Shown piece after piece: positions 6,383-14,163 of a stretch of 20,605 nt of DNA. The stretch spans positions 1 to 20,605 of the forward strand of contig JACMIO010000096.1 in the NCBI GenBank assembly GCA_014381105.1. The letters are read 5' to 3'. A model generated the notes under the pieces. It ran no database searches. It was given only the letters and a program-made list of their open reading frames with translations, and was not told where the DNA came from. Both the position numbers and the translations under genes were made by a program. How positions within the stretch are numbered: position 1 is the stretch's first letter; every line of letters starts with the position of its first letter. Origin of the DNA: a bacterium (lineage in GTDB: Archaea; Thermoproteota; Nitrososphaeria; Nitrososphaerales; Nitrososphaeraceae).

Positions 6383-7669
6383 ATGGCCCCTAACCTGCCG
6401 CAATGGGGAGTAGATCCAGTTCCTCCAAAACATAGAGTTCTTGGAGGTTTCCATTATTTCATTTTGTGGTCCAGCCTTGGTGTTGGATTGCTAGTTTTTT
6501 CTGCAGGATCCTTTTTGTCGGACGCTCCCTTTTACCATGCATTGCTCGCAATCATTATTGGTTCAATTGCAGGCTCCGTACTGTTATCGATGGCAGGAAA
6601 AATAGGAAGCGATCATGCAGTACCATCAATTATTGGAATACGACCGGCTTTTGGACTGTACGGGTCATATCTAGCCGCTGTACTAAACATAATACAGCTT
6701 ATTGGCTGGACTACATTTGAAATTTTGATACTTTCAAAGGCTGCTGAACAATTAACAAATATGAACGTTACTTTTGTGTGGAACATTTTATTTGGAGTTG
6801 TTATTACCCTGCTTGGGATTTTTGGACCCCTGTTTGTGGTAAAACAGTGGCTATCAAAGTTTGCTATATGGATAGTTTATGCTTCATCAGCAATAATTTT
6901 GGTTACCTTACTATTTCAAAATCTTCCAAACGTAATGTCTGAAGAAAGCAATGATATGTCATTTTTTGTTGCATTAGATATTGTGATTGCTATGCCTATC
7001 TCTTGGATGCCCCTTGTTTCAGATTACAACAGGTTTTCGAAGACAAGCAAAGGTGCCTTTATAGGGACTTTGGTGGGATTTTCTATTACAAATATCATTT
7101 TTTATGTTGGAGGACTACTATTTGGTGTCGGAGATATTTCATCCATAATAATATCTATTCAGGCAATCTTCTTTGGTTTTATTCTCTTAGTTATGATTGT
7201 CGATGAGATAGATAACGCTTTTGCAGATATATACTCGGCAGCAATTTCTTCCCAAAATATCTTTCACAATCTAAATCAACGACATCTGATTATTGGATTC
7301 TCAGCTGTAAGTACTATTTTGGCTATTTTTGTATCGATTGAAGGGTATGAACAATTTTTGTTTTTGATAGGGGCTTTATTTATTCCTCTTTTTGGAGTCC
7401 TTCTAACAGACTATTTTGTAATTAGTCGTGGTAGATACCAGCATGATATGATGTATGGTAACAACATAATCAAGATAGGCTATCCTGCTATTGTTGCCTG
7501 GTTTGCTGGTGCCTTGACATATTATTTGCTCTCTCAACTTTCACCAATTTATTTATCGCAATTACCAACAATAGGTTCTACGATTCCAAGTCTGGTAGTT
7601 TCCTCATTACTATATCTGTTGATTACTAAGCTTGTTCTAAAATTTAAGGCCTCCAAAACTCCGGTATAA
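6383..7669 (+). CDS. NCS1-family nucleobase/thiamine-precursor permease
   Basis: A 428-residue integral membrane protein with about 12 hydrophobic segments. It starts with PQWGVDPVPPKHRVLGGFHY, a typical NCS1 entry into TM1, and has the family blocks GIRPAFGLYGSYLAAVLN (about 85-102), LIGWTTFEI (106-114) and SWMPLVSDYNRFSK (207-220). NCS1 carriers import cytosine, purines, allantoin, hydantoins or hydroxymethylpyrimidine by H+ or Na+ symport. In thaumarchaea a pyrimidine/thiamine-precursor role (CodB/CytX-like) is plausible, but no salvage or thiamine gene is beside it, so the substrate stays open. The start is supported by the TATA box at 6349-6362. Confidence 0.88.
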   Translation: MAPNLPQWGVDPVPPKHRVLGGFHYFILWSSLGVGLLVFSAGSFLSDAPFYHALLAIIIGSIAGSVLLSMAGKIGSDHAVPSIIGIRPAFGLYGSYLAAVLNIIQLIGWTTFEILILSKAAEQLTNMNVTFVWNILFGVVITLLGIFGPLFVVKQWLSKFAIWIVYASSAIILVTLLFQNLPNVMSEESNDMSFFVALDIVIAMPISWMPLVSDYNRFSKTSKGAFIGTLVGFSITNIIFYVGGLLFGVGDISSIIISIQAIFFGFILLVMIVDEIDNAFADIYSAAISSQNIFHNLNQRHLIIGFSAVSTILAIFVSIEGYEQFLFLIGALFIPLFGVLLTDYFVISRGRYQHDMMYGNNIIKIGYPAIVAWFAGALTYYLLSQLSPIYLSQLPTIGSTIPSLVVSSLLYLLITKLVLKFKASKTPV

Positions 7670-7761
7670 TATCAGCTATCATTTGACGCAATTTGAAGTA
7701 ATTATTCTGGTCGCCCTCAAGTACACTTTCTTTAAATCTAACTTTCAATAATATTATGTAG

Positions 7762-8085
7762 TTGTCTGCATGTAACGTCCACAAGAATTTTTTTGATGAT
7801 AATTGCCCTGATTGTAAATTAGAATATGCAGAACTAAAGGGATTAACTCAGTCTAATTCTCAAGATTATGAGAAATTAAAAATAATAGCACATGAATCGA
7901 GTAAAAAAGCATATAAAGAATTTTCTGAAGAGAGGGCAAAAAAGCTTTACGAGGAGCTATTGGTACAATATATGAGAACAAAATCAATCAATGAAGTAGA
8001 AGCTGCTAGAAGAGCAAGGCAAATTATAAGAAAGCAATGTGCTATTAGAGGAATTGAGGTTTGGAACTGGCTGAAATCAGAATAA
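7762..8085 (+). CDS. small Cys/His zinc-binding helical protein, unknown function
   Basis: 107 residues from a TTG start that is fixed by an in-frame TAG immediately upstream; TTTAAATCTA at about 7732-7741 gives the expected TATA spacing. The N-terminus carries C4, H7, C15 and C18 (VHKNFFDDNCPDC), a compact Cys-His-Cys-Cys set likely to bind zinc. The rest is helical and highly charged, ending in an Arg-rich helix (EAARRARQIIRKQ) that could contact nucleic acid. I do not recognise a named family. It stands alone on the plus strand between the permease and a one-TM peptide. Confidence 0.75.
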   Translation: MSACNVHKNFFDDNCPDCKLEYAELKGLTQSNSQDYEKLKIIAHESSKKAYKEFSEERAKKLYEELLVQYMRTKSINEVEAARRARQIIRKQCAIRGIEVWNWLKSE

Positions 8086-8217
8086 AACAATAACCATTTG
8101 TGTAAATCTTTATCATTCATCCATATTTGATAAATTTTTTAATTGATTTCTCGCTAGTTGATTGTTGATTGATAGTAAATATTTTATTTGTTCATTAGAT
8201 ATCTATATCAATTTCAA

Positions 8218-8373
8218 ATGCCATTGGAAATGATAATAGATGAACTAACCGAACTGGTCCATAGAGGTGTCCTCTATATGTTGATAGGTACCTTTGGATT
8301 CTTGAGTATCATCATCGTTAACGGAATAATCAGATCCGGTCGCAAGGGCAAAAGAGATATGAATAAATCTTAA
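8218..8373 (+). CDS. single-pass membrane peptide (51 aa)
   Basis: From the ATG at 8218 the product is 51 residues: an acidic amphipathic start (MPLEMIIDELTELVH), one hydrophobic segment VLYMLIGTFGFLSIIIVNGI (about residues 18-37) and a basic tail RSGRKGKRDMNKS, the polarity expected for an N-out/C-in membrane peptide. A TTG at 8188 would add ten residues. The TATA-like TTTATTTG at 8183-8190 overlaps that TTG and fits the ATG better. The promoter of the next gene lies in its last codons. Function unknown. Confidence 0.6.
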   Translation: MPLEMIIDELTELVHRGVLYMLIGTFGFLSIIIVNGIIRSGRKGKRDMNKS

Positions 8374-8388
8374 TTACATATTCCATCG

Positions 8389-9050
8389 ATGATACTAGAT
8401 TTAACTAGAGAAATAAGTACTGATACCAAAGTTTTTCCAGGTTCACCATTACCTAAATTTATTACTTGGAACAAAATGGATGTGCATAATTATCATTCAG
8501 AAGTGGTCTTTATGAGTACTCATACAGGCACACATATGGATGCTCCATCTCATTTTGTTACTGGTGTTTCATCAATCGATAAAATACCAATCGACAGATT
8601 CATTTCAAGAGCTATTCTCATTAAAATAACCAAGGCATCAGATGAACTAATAACTGCAAATGAAATAGAAGCATCTAATGTAAGGATACTGGAGGGTGAT
8701 TCTATTGTTTTTTCTACTTTGGGAGAACGAGGTGGACAACGATTATTATTTCAGCCATAGTCCGGGTCTTTCAGAAGATGCCGCAGAATTATCTGATAAA
8801 TAAAAAAGTAAACGCTGTATGTATAGACTCACCCAGCATCGATAGGGGATCGGATGGTAATTTTCCTGTACATAAACTATTATTGAATAAGGAAATCTTA
8901 ATTGTGGAAAACCTTTGCAATTTGAGTGAAATTAATAGCCAAAATTTTACTCTGATAATGATACCATTAAAACTATCGGGAGCCTCCGGATCTCCCATAA
9001 GAGCTATCGCTATTGATAAGAATTTTTCAGGAAATTGGGAAACAGGATAA
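8389..9050 (+). pseudogene. cyclase/kynurenine formamidase-like gene with two frameshifts
   Basis: The first frame (8389-8760) gives 123 residues with the metal-binding signature HTGTHMDAPSHF (about 45-56) of the cyclase family, which includes KynB-type arylformamidases and isatin hydrolases. It stops too soon. Bases 8720-8790 in the next frame read W-E-N-E-V-D-N-D-Y-Y-F-S-H-S-P-G-L-S-E-D-A-A-E, the expected continuation, and from about 8786 the third frame gives Y-L-I-N-K-K-V-N-A-V-C-I-D-S-P-S-I-D to 9050, including the conserved closing GASGSPIRAIAI. Removing one T near 8718-8720 and one near 8789-8790 restores an intact protein of 219 residues, the normal family length. AATAAATC at 8362-8369 is the likely TATA box. 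Either a true pseudogene or two sequencing indels. Confidence 0.85.
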
Positions 9051-9119
9051 TACGAAGGTAATCTTTGCACGAATTTTTAGCGAAATTAGTAGTATAGGAT
9101 ACGTGAATTCTACATCGAG

Positions 9120-9129
9120 TTTTAATACT
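9120..9129 (+). promoter_or_regulatory. TATA box of the Lrp/AsnC-domain gene
   Basis: TTTTAATACT lies 24-33 nt before the ATG at 9153, consistent with a leaderless message. Confidence 0.5.
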
Positions 9130-9152
9130 CCTTACAAGTATAATGTAATAGT

Positions 9153-9425
9153 ATGCCAACAGCTTATGTTTTAATAAATTGTGATCTGGGCTCTGAAGAG
9201 GAGATATTACTGGAAATTAAAAAGCTCCCTGGAGTAAGTGAAGTAAGTGGTGTATACGGAGTATATGATATAATTGTGAAGATTTCCGCAGATACTATGG
9301 ACAAACTCAGAGAAACAATAACATGGCATGTTAGAAGAATAGATAAGGTTAGATCCACCTTGACCATGATAGTAATTGAAGGTCAGGCAGGAAAGGACAA
9401 AAAGAATCAACCAAACATGTTTTGA
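9153..9425 (+). CDS. stand-alone Lrp/AsnC ligand-binding (RAM) domain protein
   Basis: 90 residues covering only the effector-binding half of Lrp/AsnC regulators: beta-alpha-beta-beta-alpha-beta with TAYVLINCDLGSEEEILLEI, the turn LPGVSEVSGVYGVYDIIVKI (about 25-44), and a closing strand STLTMIVIE. The N-terminal DNA-binding helix-turn-helix is absent. Such single-domain proteins are common in archaea and assemble as oligomers that bind amino acids; they may act with full-length Lrp partners. The last 19 nt overlap the 3' end of the convergent aminotransferase gene. Identification is good; the ligand is unknown. Confidence 0.88.
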   Translation: MPTAYVLINCDLGSEEEILLEIKKLPGVSEVSGVYGVYDIIVKISADTMDKLRETITWHVRRIDKVRSTLTMIVIEGQAGKDKKNQPNMF

Positions 9426-10612
9426 ATGTTCTTAATATTCTGAACAAGTGTAAAAACTTCGTCAGGAGTATTGAAGAAATGAGGAGACGCTCTTACTGCT
9501 TTTTTCTTTCCGCCTCCAACAATATCCCTCTCTGCAACAATTATTTTATTTTCCTCTAGTCTTGATACAACAACCTTTGAAAGTACCGAGTCTGTGTCAA
9601 AAGAAACTATCGATGATCTAAGCTTCTCGTCTTCGGGCACAAATATCGAAATACCAGGAATTGTTCTTAACTGCTCGATCATTTCATTGGCTACTTTCAT
9701 ATTCATTTTTCTTATCGTGTCAATACCCATGTGTTGAATGTACCTCAAAGATGATGTAAGTCCGGCAATTCCAGCATAGTTTCTGAAACCGGTTTGAAAT
9801 TTTTGTGGAGAATCGGCATATACCAGTTTTTTTTCTTCAGTAATAATTGCTGATTCTCCTCCGATATACTTGGGAATCAGCAATGGTGCAGATTCTTTTT
9901 TGCAATAAAATATACCAATCCCAGAAGGACCGCATATCCACTTGAATCCAGGAAAGGCCAGAAAGTCACATCCAATTTTTCTTACATTCACGTTAATGGT
10001 GCCAACGGATTGGGCAGCATCTATAGAATATAGCAAACTATGTTTCTTTGCAATCTTGCCAATTTCCTCAACGGGCATTATCGCTCCATTATTGTAAAGA
10101 ACATGACTAAGAGTTATCAGTCTAGAATTCTTGTTCTTTGCGATTTTGTCAATCTTGTCAAGATCGAAGAACCCGTTTTTATCAATCTTTACCTCTTCTA
10201 GTTTTACACCATACTTTTTTGAGACATTAAGCCATGGAAAGTAGTTAGCATAGTGTTCATGAAGACCTCCTCGGGCGATAATAATGTCAGATTTTTTCCA
10301 TTCAAGTCCTGATGCAACATAATTCAATCCCTCAGTAGTACTTTGAGTGAAGATTATTTCTTCTGGCTCACAGTTAATGAGACGACACAGAATTTTTCTA
10401 AGCTCTTTCATAAGTGATGTAATGTACTCCTGAACAGAGCTTGAGTCAGGTCCTTCTTCTGAGCACCTTACTAGGAAATCAGTGATTGACTTTATTGTAG
10501 ATAGAGGTGTTGGTGCAAACGATCCGCAGTTCATGTATATCTTTTTTTTCGTAATCGGAAAGTCCTTACGTATCAATTCTATATCGTTTTCCTTTGCTTT
10601 ATCATAATCCAT
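9407..10612 (-). CDS. class V PLP-dependent aminotransferase (cysteine desulfurase/epimerase-like)
   Basis: 401 residues with the fold-type I class V set: STTEGLNYV (91-99, cofactor phosphate), LHEHYANYFPW (117-127), SHVLYNNG (169-176), SIDAAQSVG (196-204, with D198 and Q201) and the PLP lysine K224 in FPGFKWICGPSGIG. Family members desulfurate cysteine or act as isopenicillin-N-epimerase-like and kynureninase-like enzymes. I see no convincing desulfurase catalytic cysteine loop, and no Suf/Isc partner is adjacent, so the reaction is left open. The ATG at 10612 is preceded by a TATA-like stretch (10631-10645) shared with the divergent gene. Its 3' end overlaps the Lrp-domain gene. Confidence 0.87.
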   Translation of the reverse strand: MDYDKAKENDIELIRKDFPITKKKIYMNCGSFAPTPLSTIKSITDFLVRCSEEGPDSSSVQEYITSLMKELRKILCRLINCEPEEIIFTQSTTEGLNYVASGLEWKKSDIIIARGGLHEHYANYFPWLNVSKKYGVKLEEVKIDKNGFFDLDKIDKIAKNKNSRLITLSHVLYNNGAIMPVEEIGKIAKKHSLLYSIDAAQSVGTINVNVRKIGCDFLAFPGFKWICGPSGIGIFYCKKESAPLLIPKYIGGESAIITEEKKLVYADSPQKFQTGFRNYAGIAGLTSSLRYIQHMGIDTIRKMNMKVANEMIEQLRTIPGISIFVPEDEKLRSSIVSFDTDSVLSKVVVSRLEENKIIVAERDIVGGGKKKAVRASPHFFNTPDEVFTLVQNIKNIQNMFG

Positions 10613-10645
10613 TATAACCCCTTTTGGTAATTCATTATAATAAAA
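10611..10645. promoter_or_regulatory. divergent promoter between the aminotransferase and RecA-like genes
   Basis: Only 35 bases separate the two start codons. The minus strand has ATTTTATTATAATG (about 10632-10645), 20-33 nt before the aminotransferase ATG. The plus strand has ATTATAA at 10611-10617, about 30 nt before the ATG at 10648. The two promoters therefore overlap and could compete. Confidence 0.5.
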
Positions 10646-10647
10646 TT

Positions 10648-11322
10648 ATGATTTCTGAAATACTGGGAAACAGAGGATTTAATACTCTAGTTTATGACGA
10701 TGCCTATGCAAAAATATGTTTGATTGCATCAATCATATCGGAATTTCAGAATCAAAATCATGAAGTAAATCCCAAAAAAATAGTTTACCTGGATCTTGAT
10801 GCAGCGTTTACTGCTTATGTTAAGGCGGGATTGATTCCTTCTATGGAAATGCGTAAGGTGGACAATAACATATATCAGTCTGAATCAAACGCACTGAAAG
10901 TATATCTTCCATCTGAGGATATGTTTGATGTATTTATAGTTGACATAATAAAATCAATAAATGAATGCTCCTTAATTATTTTTGATTCTGTAAATTCATT
11001 TTACAATCTTTTTTATGATAGGATAATAAACAGCCCAAATAATATACTAAAAATTGGAAATCTTAACCAATTACTTTACTTCATTCTAATGCTGATTTTG
11101 AAACATACCTCAGAATGTGATATCCCATTCCTAGTAACCAGCATGGTTCGTTACAAGAGAAAGGAAGTAGTAACAACCAACAGACTTCTTAGTAAGAAAA
11201 GCTCATTGAATTTTTATGTTAAGATTAAGAATCTTAATGATCTTTCAGTTACAATACTCAGTGATCCAAAAGAGAATCAAAAAAGTTTCATTATGAAGGA
11301 TAAGGTTCTAAGGTGGACTTGA
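10648..11322 (+). CDS. RecA/RadA-superfamily-like protein lacking a clear Walker A motif
   Basis: 224 residues from the ATG at 10648 (a TTG at 10624 would add eight). The order of elements resembles a RecA/KaiC core: a first strand and loop at about 10-25, KIVYLDLDAAF (44-54, like the VLYIDTE strand after the P-loop helix), a Walker-B-like strand CSLIIFDSVNSFYNLF (107-122, with D113), a following strand IPFLVTSMVRYKRKEV (159-174) and a C-terminal segment like the RadA SP-rich end (LSDPKENQKSFIM). Where GxxxxGK[ST] should occur the sequence is YDDAYAKICL, so ATP binding looks lost. It may be an accessory paralogue of the RadA type. Remote similarity by eye only. Confidence 0.5.
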   Translation: MISEILGNRGFNTLVYDDAYAKICLIASIISEFQNQNHEVNPKKIVYLDLDAAFTAYVKAGLIPSMEMRKVDNNIYQSESNALKVYLPSEDMFDVFIVDIIKSINECSLIIFDSVNSFYNLFYDRIINSPNNILKIGNLNQLLYFILMLILKHTSECDIPFLVTSMVRYKRKEVVTTNRLLSKKSSLNFYVKIKNLNDLSVTILSDPKENQKSFIMKDKVLRWT

Positions 11323-11327
11323 CGCGA

Positions 11328-11660
11328 CTAGCCAGCTATCTTAATCTTAACTATACTAAAGCCTACAATCAATGCAATGGTAAGGACGGTAAATCCTCCA
11401 GTCAAAAATGCCCACTGACTCTTTGATGATGCCGCTTTTCCTGAGTTATAAAGCAAATATGCTCCGAACATCCCCATAAATAGTATCATAACTATAACAA
11501 TAGTTTCGCCTATGGTTTGAATTGATCTCGATGGGATAATAAATTCTCTTGACCGTGCCCCTTCTATAATCGAATTAACCAATCCTGAAGCAAATGCGAA
11601 AAATGCAACCAGATATAGTACCGTCGCAAGAGTGAGATATTTTGAAGCGCCAGTAAGCAT
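11328..11660 (-). CDS. three-TM membrane protein of unknown function
   Basis: 110 residues with hydrophobic segments at about 8-30, 51-72 and 84-105; the loop between the first two is polar and basic (EGARSREFIIPSRSIQ). I do not recognise a named family. The ATG at 11660 has the minus-strand box TTAATTATAATT (about 11680-11691) at leaderless distance. The gene converges on the RecA-like gene with a gap of five bases. Confidence 0.72.
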   Translation of the reverse strand: MLTGASKYLTLATVLYLVAFFAFASGLVNSIIEGARSREFIIPSRSIQTIGETIVIVMILFMGMFGAYLLYNSGKAASSKSQWAFLTGGFTVLTIALIVGFSIVKIKIAG

Positions 11661-11791
11661 CCAGTTACTAGTATAATGAATTATAATTAAGTTTATCGAA
11701 AAGTTTCCTAACTGATTTTCATTATATCTTTTTTATATTTCTATTATTCTTGCTGAAAATAGATCATATTTTCCTAAAAAATTATTTTTAC

Positions 11792-13102
11792 TTATCCTCT
11801 TCTATATGTGCTATTATTGGACTGTCTGCTATACTGGGGTCGGCCTCTATTAACTCCTCTGCTATATCCGTATCTTCTCCTACTTTGACTATTTGAGTTA
11901 GAGGGTCTTTGTCTATTGTCTCTATTTCTACTAACATACAATGTGGGGACTTCAATTCCTATTTCATCATTCAATCTCTTCACTGATAGCTCTGTTCTCT
12001 TGAGAATCCTTGCAAAATCCTCATATCTACTACTTGAGACTAATGAAATTGCTTTACCACTTCCACCTGCCCGAGCTGTTCTGCCAATTCTGTGGAAATA
12101 GACCAAGGGGTCTTCTGGAATATCATAATTAATAATATTTCCAACGGCCGGGACGTCTATTCCTCTTGCTGCAATATCTGTAGCTACCAGTATATCATCA
12201 CTTCCGTTTTTGAATCTGTTCATAGAGTAATCTCTCTGTCTTTGAGATAGATCTCCATGAATTGTAATAACTCGAAATCCTTCTCTATTCAAATCATCAG
12301 CTATTCTCTGGGTTCTCTGTTTTGTGGCTACAAACACAATAGTTTGTTGGCCTTTTTCCCTGTTTCTAATAAAATTACAAAGATGTTTGAACTTTTCTCG
12401 CTCTTCAATAATTAGATAAGATTGATCGATAGTTTCTAAACTAATCTCGTCTTCATTGAGTCTAACTTGCTCTGGTTCTTTCATGTATTCTTTAGATAGT
12501 CTTAGAATTTCAATTGGCATCGTTGCTGAAAACAAACATGTCTGCCTTCTTTCATTTACATAGAAGAGAATGAATTTTATGTCATCAATAAATCCCATAT
12601 CAAGCATTCTATCAGCCTCATCTAATACCACAAAATTTACATCTTCTAATTGAATCGTACCATGTTTCACGTGATCAATTAGTCTGCCCGGTGTCGCTAC
12701 AATAACCTGGACTCCTCTTCTCAGCTGTTCCTTTTGTATATGGATACCCTGTCCACCGTAAACGGCAAGGCTCCTTATTCCCATATATTTTGAAAATTTC
12801 TTAATTTCATTGTTAACTTGCATCGCCAGTTCTCTAGTTGGTACAATAATTAATCCTTGGATCGGCCCTCTTGACTTTACTTTATTTATTAGAGGAAGAG
12901 AAAATGCAGCCGTCTTTCCTGTTCCTGTATGTGCCTGTCCTATCACATCTTTTCCTTTTAAAATAAGTGGAATACATTGTTCTTGTATAGGAAAGGGATT
13001 TTCCATACCTATTTCTTTAACCGCCTTTACTATAGACGTATTTAGACCTAATTCTTCAAATGAAACCATTTTTAATTCACTTTTTTGTTTTGTATTTGAC
13101 AA
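11792..13102 (-). CDS. DEAD-box ATP-dependent RNA helicase
   Basis: 436 residues with all motifs of the family: Q-motif region FPIQEQ (37-42), motif I AHTGTGKT (57-64), PTRELA (88-93), TPGR (137-140), DEAD (161-164), SAT (192-194), the second RecA domain from about 215, ATDIAARGID (307-316) and HRIGRTARAG (337-346). The tail after about 395 is Arg/Asn/Ser/Gly-rich with RG and RY repeats, typical of RNA-binding extensions. It unwinds structured RNA in translation, ribosome assembly or cold response. The TTG at 13102 is preferred because ACATAAAAAATC at about 13124-13135 sits at leaderless distance; an ATG at 13069 is the alternative. Confidence 0.95.
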   Translation of the reverse strand: MSNTKQKSELKMVSFEELGLNTSIVKAVKEIGMENPFPIQEQCIPLILKGKDVIGQAHTGTGKTAAFSLPLINKVKSRGPIQGLIIVPTRELAMQVNNEIKKFSKYMGIRSLAVYGGQGIHIQKEQLRRGVQVIVATPGRLIDHVKHGTIQLEDVNFVVLDEADRMLDMGFIDDIKFILFYVNERRQTCLFSATMPIEILRLSKEYMKEPEQVRLNEDEISLETIDQSYLIIEEREKFKHLCNFIRNREKGQQTIVFVATKQRTQRIADDLNREGFRVITIHGDLSQRQRDYSMNRFKNGSDDILVATDIAARGIDVPAVGNIINYDIPEDPLVYFHRIGRTARAGGSGKAISLVSSSRYEDFARILKRTELSVKRLNDEIGIEVPTLYVSRNRDNRQRPSNSNSQSRRRYGYSRGVNRGRPQYSRQSNNSTYRRG

Positions 13103-13182
13103 AAGTTACGGAAGATTTGGAAAGATTTTTTATGTTACTTAACTTATCCGCCGTCCCTTAAGTTAACCTAATGAGCTTTAAA

Positions 13183-13186
13183 CGGA
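13183..13186 (+). promoter_or_regulatory. Shine-Dalgarno site of the zinc-ribbon/PRC gene
   Basis: GGAG lies nine bases before the GTG at 13196 and twelve before the ATG at 13199. CTTTAAAC at 13175-13182 resembles a TATA box but is too near for a leaderless start, so the upstream element that is used remains uncertain. Confidence 0.4.
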
Positions 13187-13195
13187 GATATAAGT

Positions 13196-14122
13196 GTGAT
13201 GATACAAAATTTTGGTCAAATTGTATTGAAACTTATCGCTATCTCAAATGACCAGTTTGTCAGCGAGCAAGTTATTAGACAAGTATTAGAACTTGATAAT
13301 TTAAATTCAACACAAGTGATAATAAAAAATATGATGGAGGATCAGGGTCAAAATCAAGATTTGCGGGAGAAGAAACTGCGGGGTTCTGGTGGATACGTAT
13401 TAGCCCATATTACAGATGAGGAACAAAAAAAGGGCAATTTAGGAGGACCAGAGTTATTCCTAGCGGGGATAGGAAGACTTCCTTCTGACAGGCTTGTCAA
13501 ATATCATTGTAACAAATGCGATAAAGATTATGAGGGATCACCAAATATCAGTTTTGAAAATCCTAATGAAGATCTTGGTGAAGGCGTTACACTCTTTGAA
13601 AAGGGCGAATACAAATGTAATACCTGCAAAAGCATAATTGCACAGTATAGAAAATTTGATGCTCCCGAAGATTCCGAACCTAGAGAAGGGCCCAAAACAG
13701 CTGAGATATCAAGTCCAGCTGAAGTATCAAATATCAAAAATAATGATAAAATTTTCAAAACGACTATCAATCCACCGTCATCAACTTCTATTGCACAAAA
13801 TGACTTTATCTCTATTCAATCCCTTGTTGGAATGCCTGCATATGATTGCGATGCTATGTTGATTGGTAATGTTCAAGAGATCGGTCTCAAAAGGACCTCT
13901 AAAGGAAAAATGGAAATAAATCTTAAGATTCCTAAAAAGAGTAATAATCAAAGTATCGAAGTTACTTGGAAAAATATATCTAAAATTGGAGATATAATTT
14001 TACTTGAAAATTCAGAGTCTTCTCAACCCACTCAACAAGGCAAGTGTTCCCATTGTGATTTCCAAAACGAAAATGATGCAGTGTTTTGTTCCGAATGTGG
14101 TAAGAAAATTAATAATGAATAG
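13196..14122 (+). CDS. zinc-ribbon / PRC-barrel / zinc-ribbon protein
   Basis: 308 residues. Residues 1-60 are helical. A first zinc site is formed by C105/C108 and C141/C144 (YHCNKCDK and YKCNTCKS) flanking a 30-residue loop. A Ser/Pro/Asn-rich linker (about 155-203) leads to a PRC-barrel at about 206-272 (SLVGMPAYDCDAMLIGNVQEI ... DIILLE), and a terminal zinc ribbon follows with C284/C287 and C298/C301. PRC-barrels act in RNA processing (RimM), photosystem assembly and, in haloarchaea, cell division proteins; this combination has no function I can name. It is divergent from the helicase gene with a 93-bp shared promoter region. GTG 13196 or ATG 13199 may start it. Confidence 0.8.
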   Translation: MMIQNFGQIVLKLIAISNDQFVSEQVIRQVLELDNLNSTQVIIKNMMEDQGQNQDLREKKLRGSGGYVLAHITDEEQKKGNLGGPELFLAGIGRLPSDRLVKYHCNKCDKDYEGSPNISFENPNEDLGEGVTLFEKGEYKCNTCKSIIAQYRKFDAPEDSEPREGPKTAEISSPAEVSNIKNNDKIFKTTINPPSSTSIAQNDFISIQSLVGMPAYDCDAMLIGNVQEIGLKRTSKGKMEINLKIPKKSNNQSIEVTWKNISKIGDIILLENSESSQPTQQGKCSHCDFQNENDAVFCSECGKKINNE

Positions 14123-14163
14123 GTCTTGTATTAAGAGTAAAGACAGATTCTAAATTCTGCTTG

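Noticed and set aside
8789..9070. Minus-strand ORF of 93 aa opposite the cyclase C-terminal part
   Set aside because: It is a shadow of the conserved cyclase coding frame on the other strand.
9164..9410. Two 67-aa minus-strand ORFs opposite the Lrp-domain gene
   Set aside because: They are antisense shadows of a clear domain with its own promoter.
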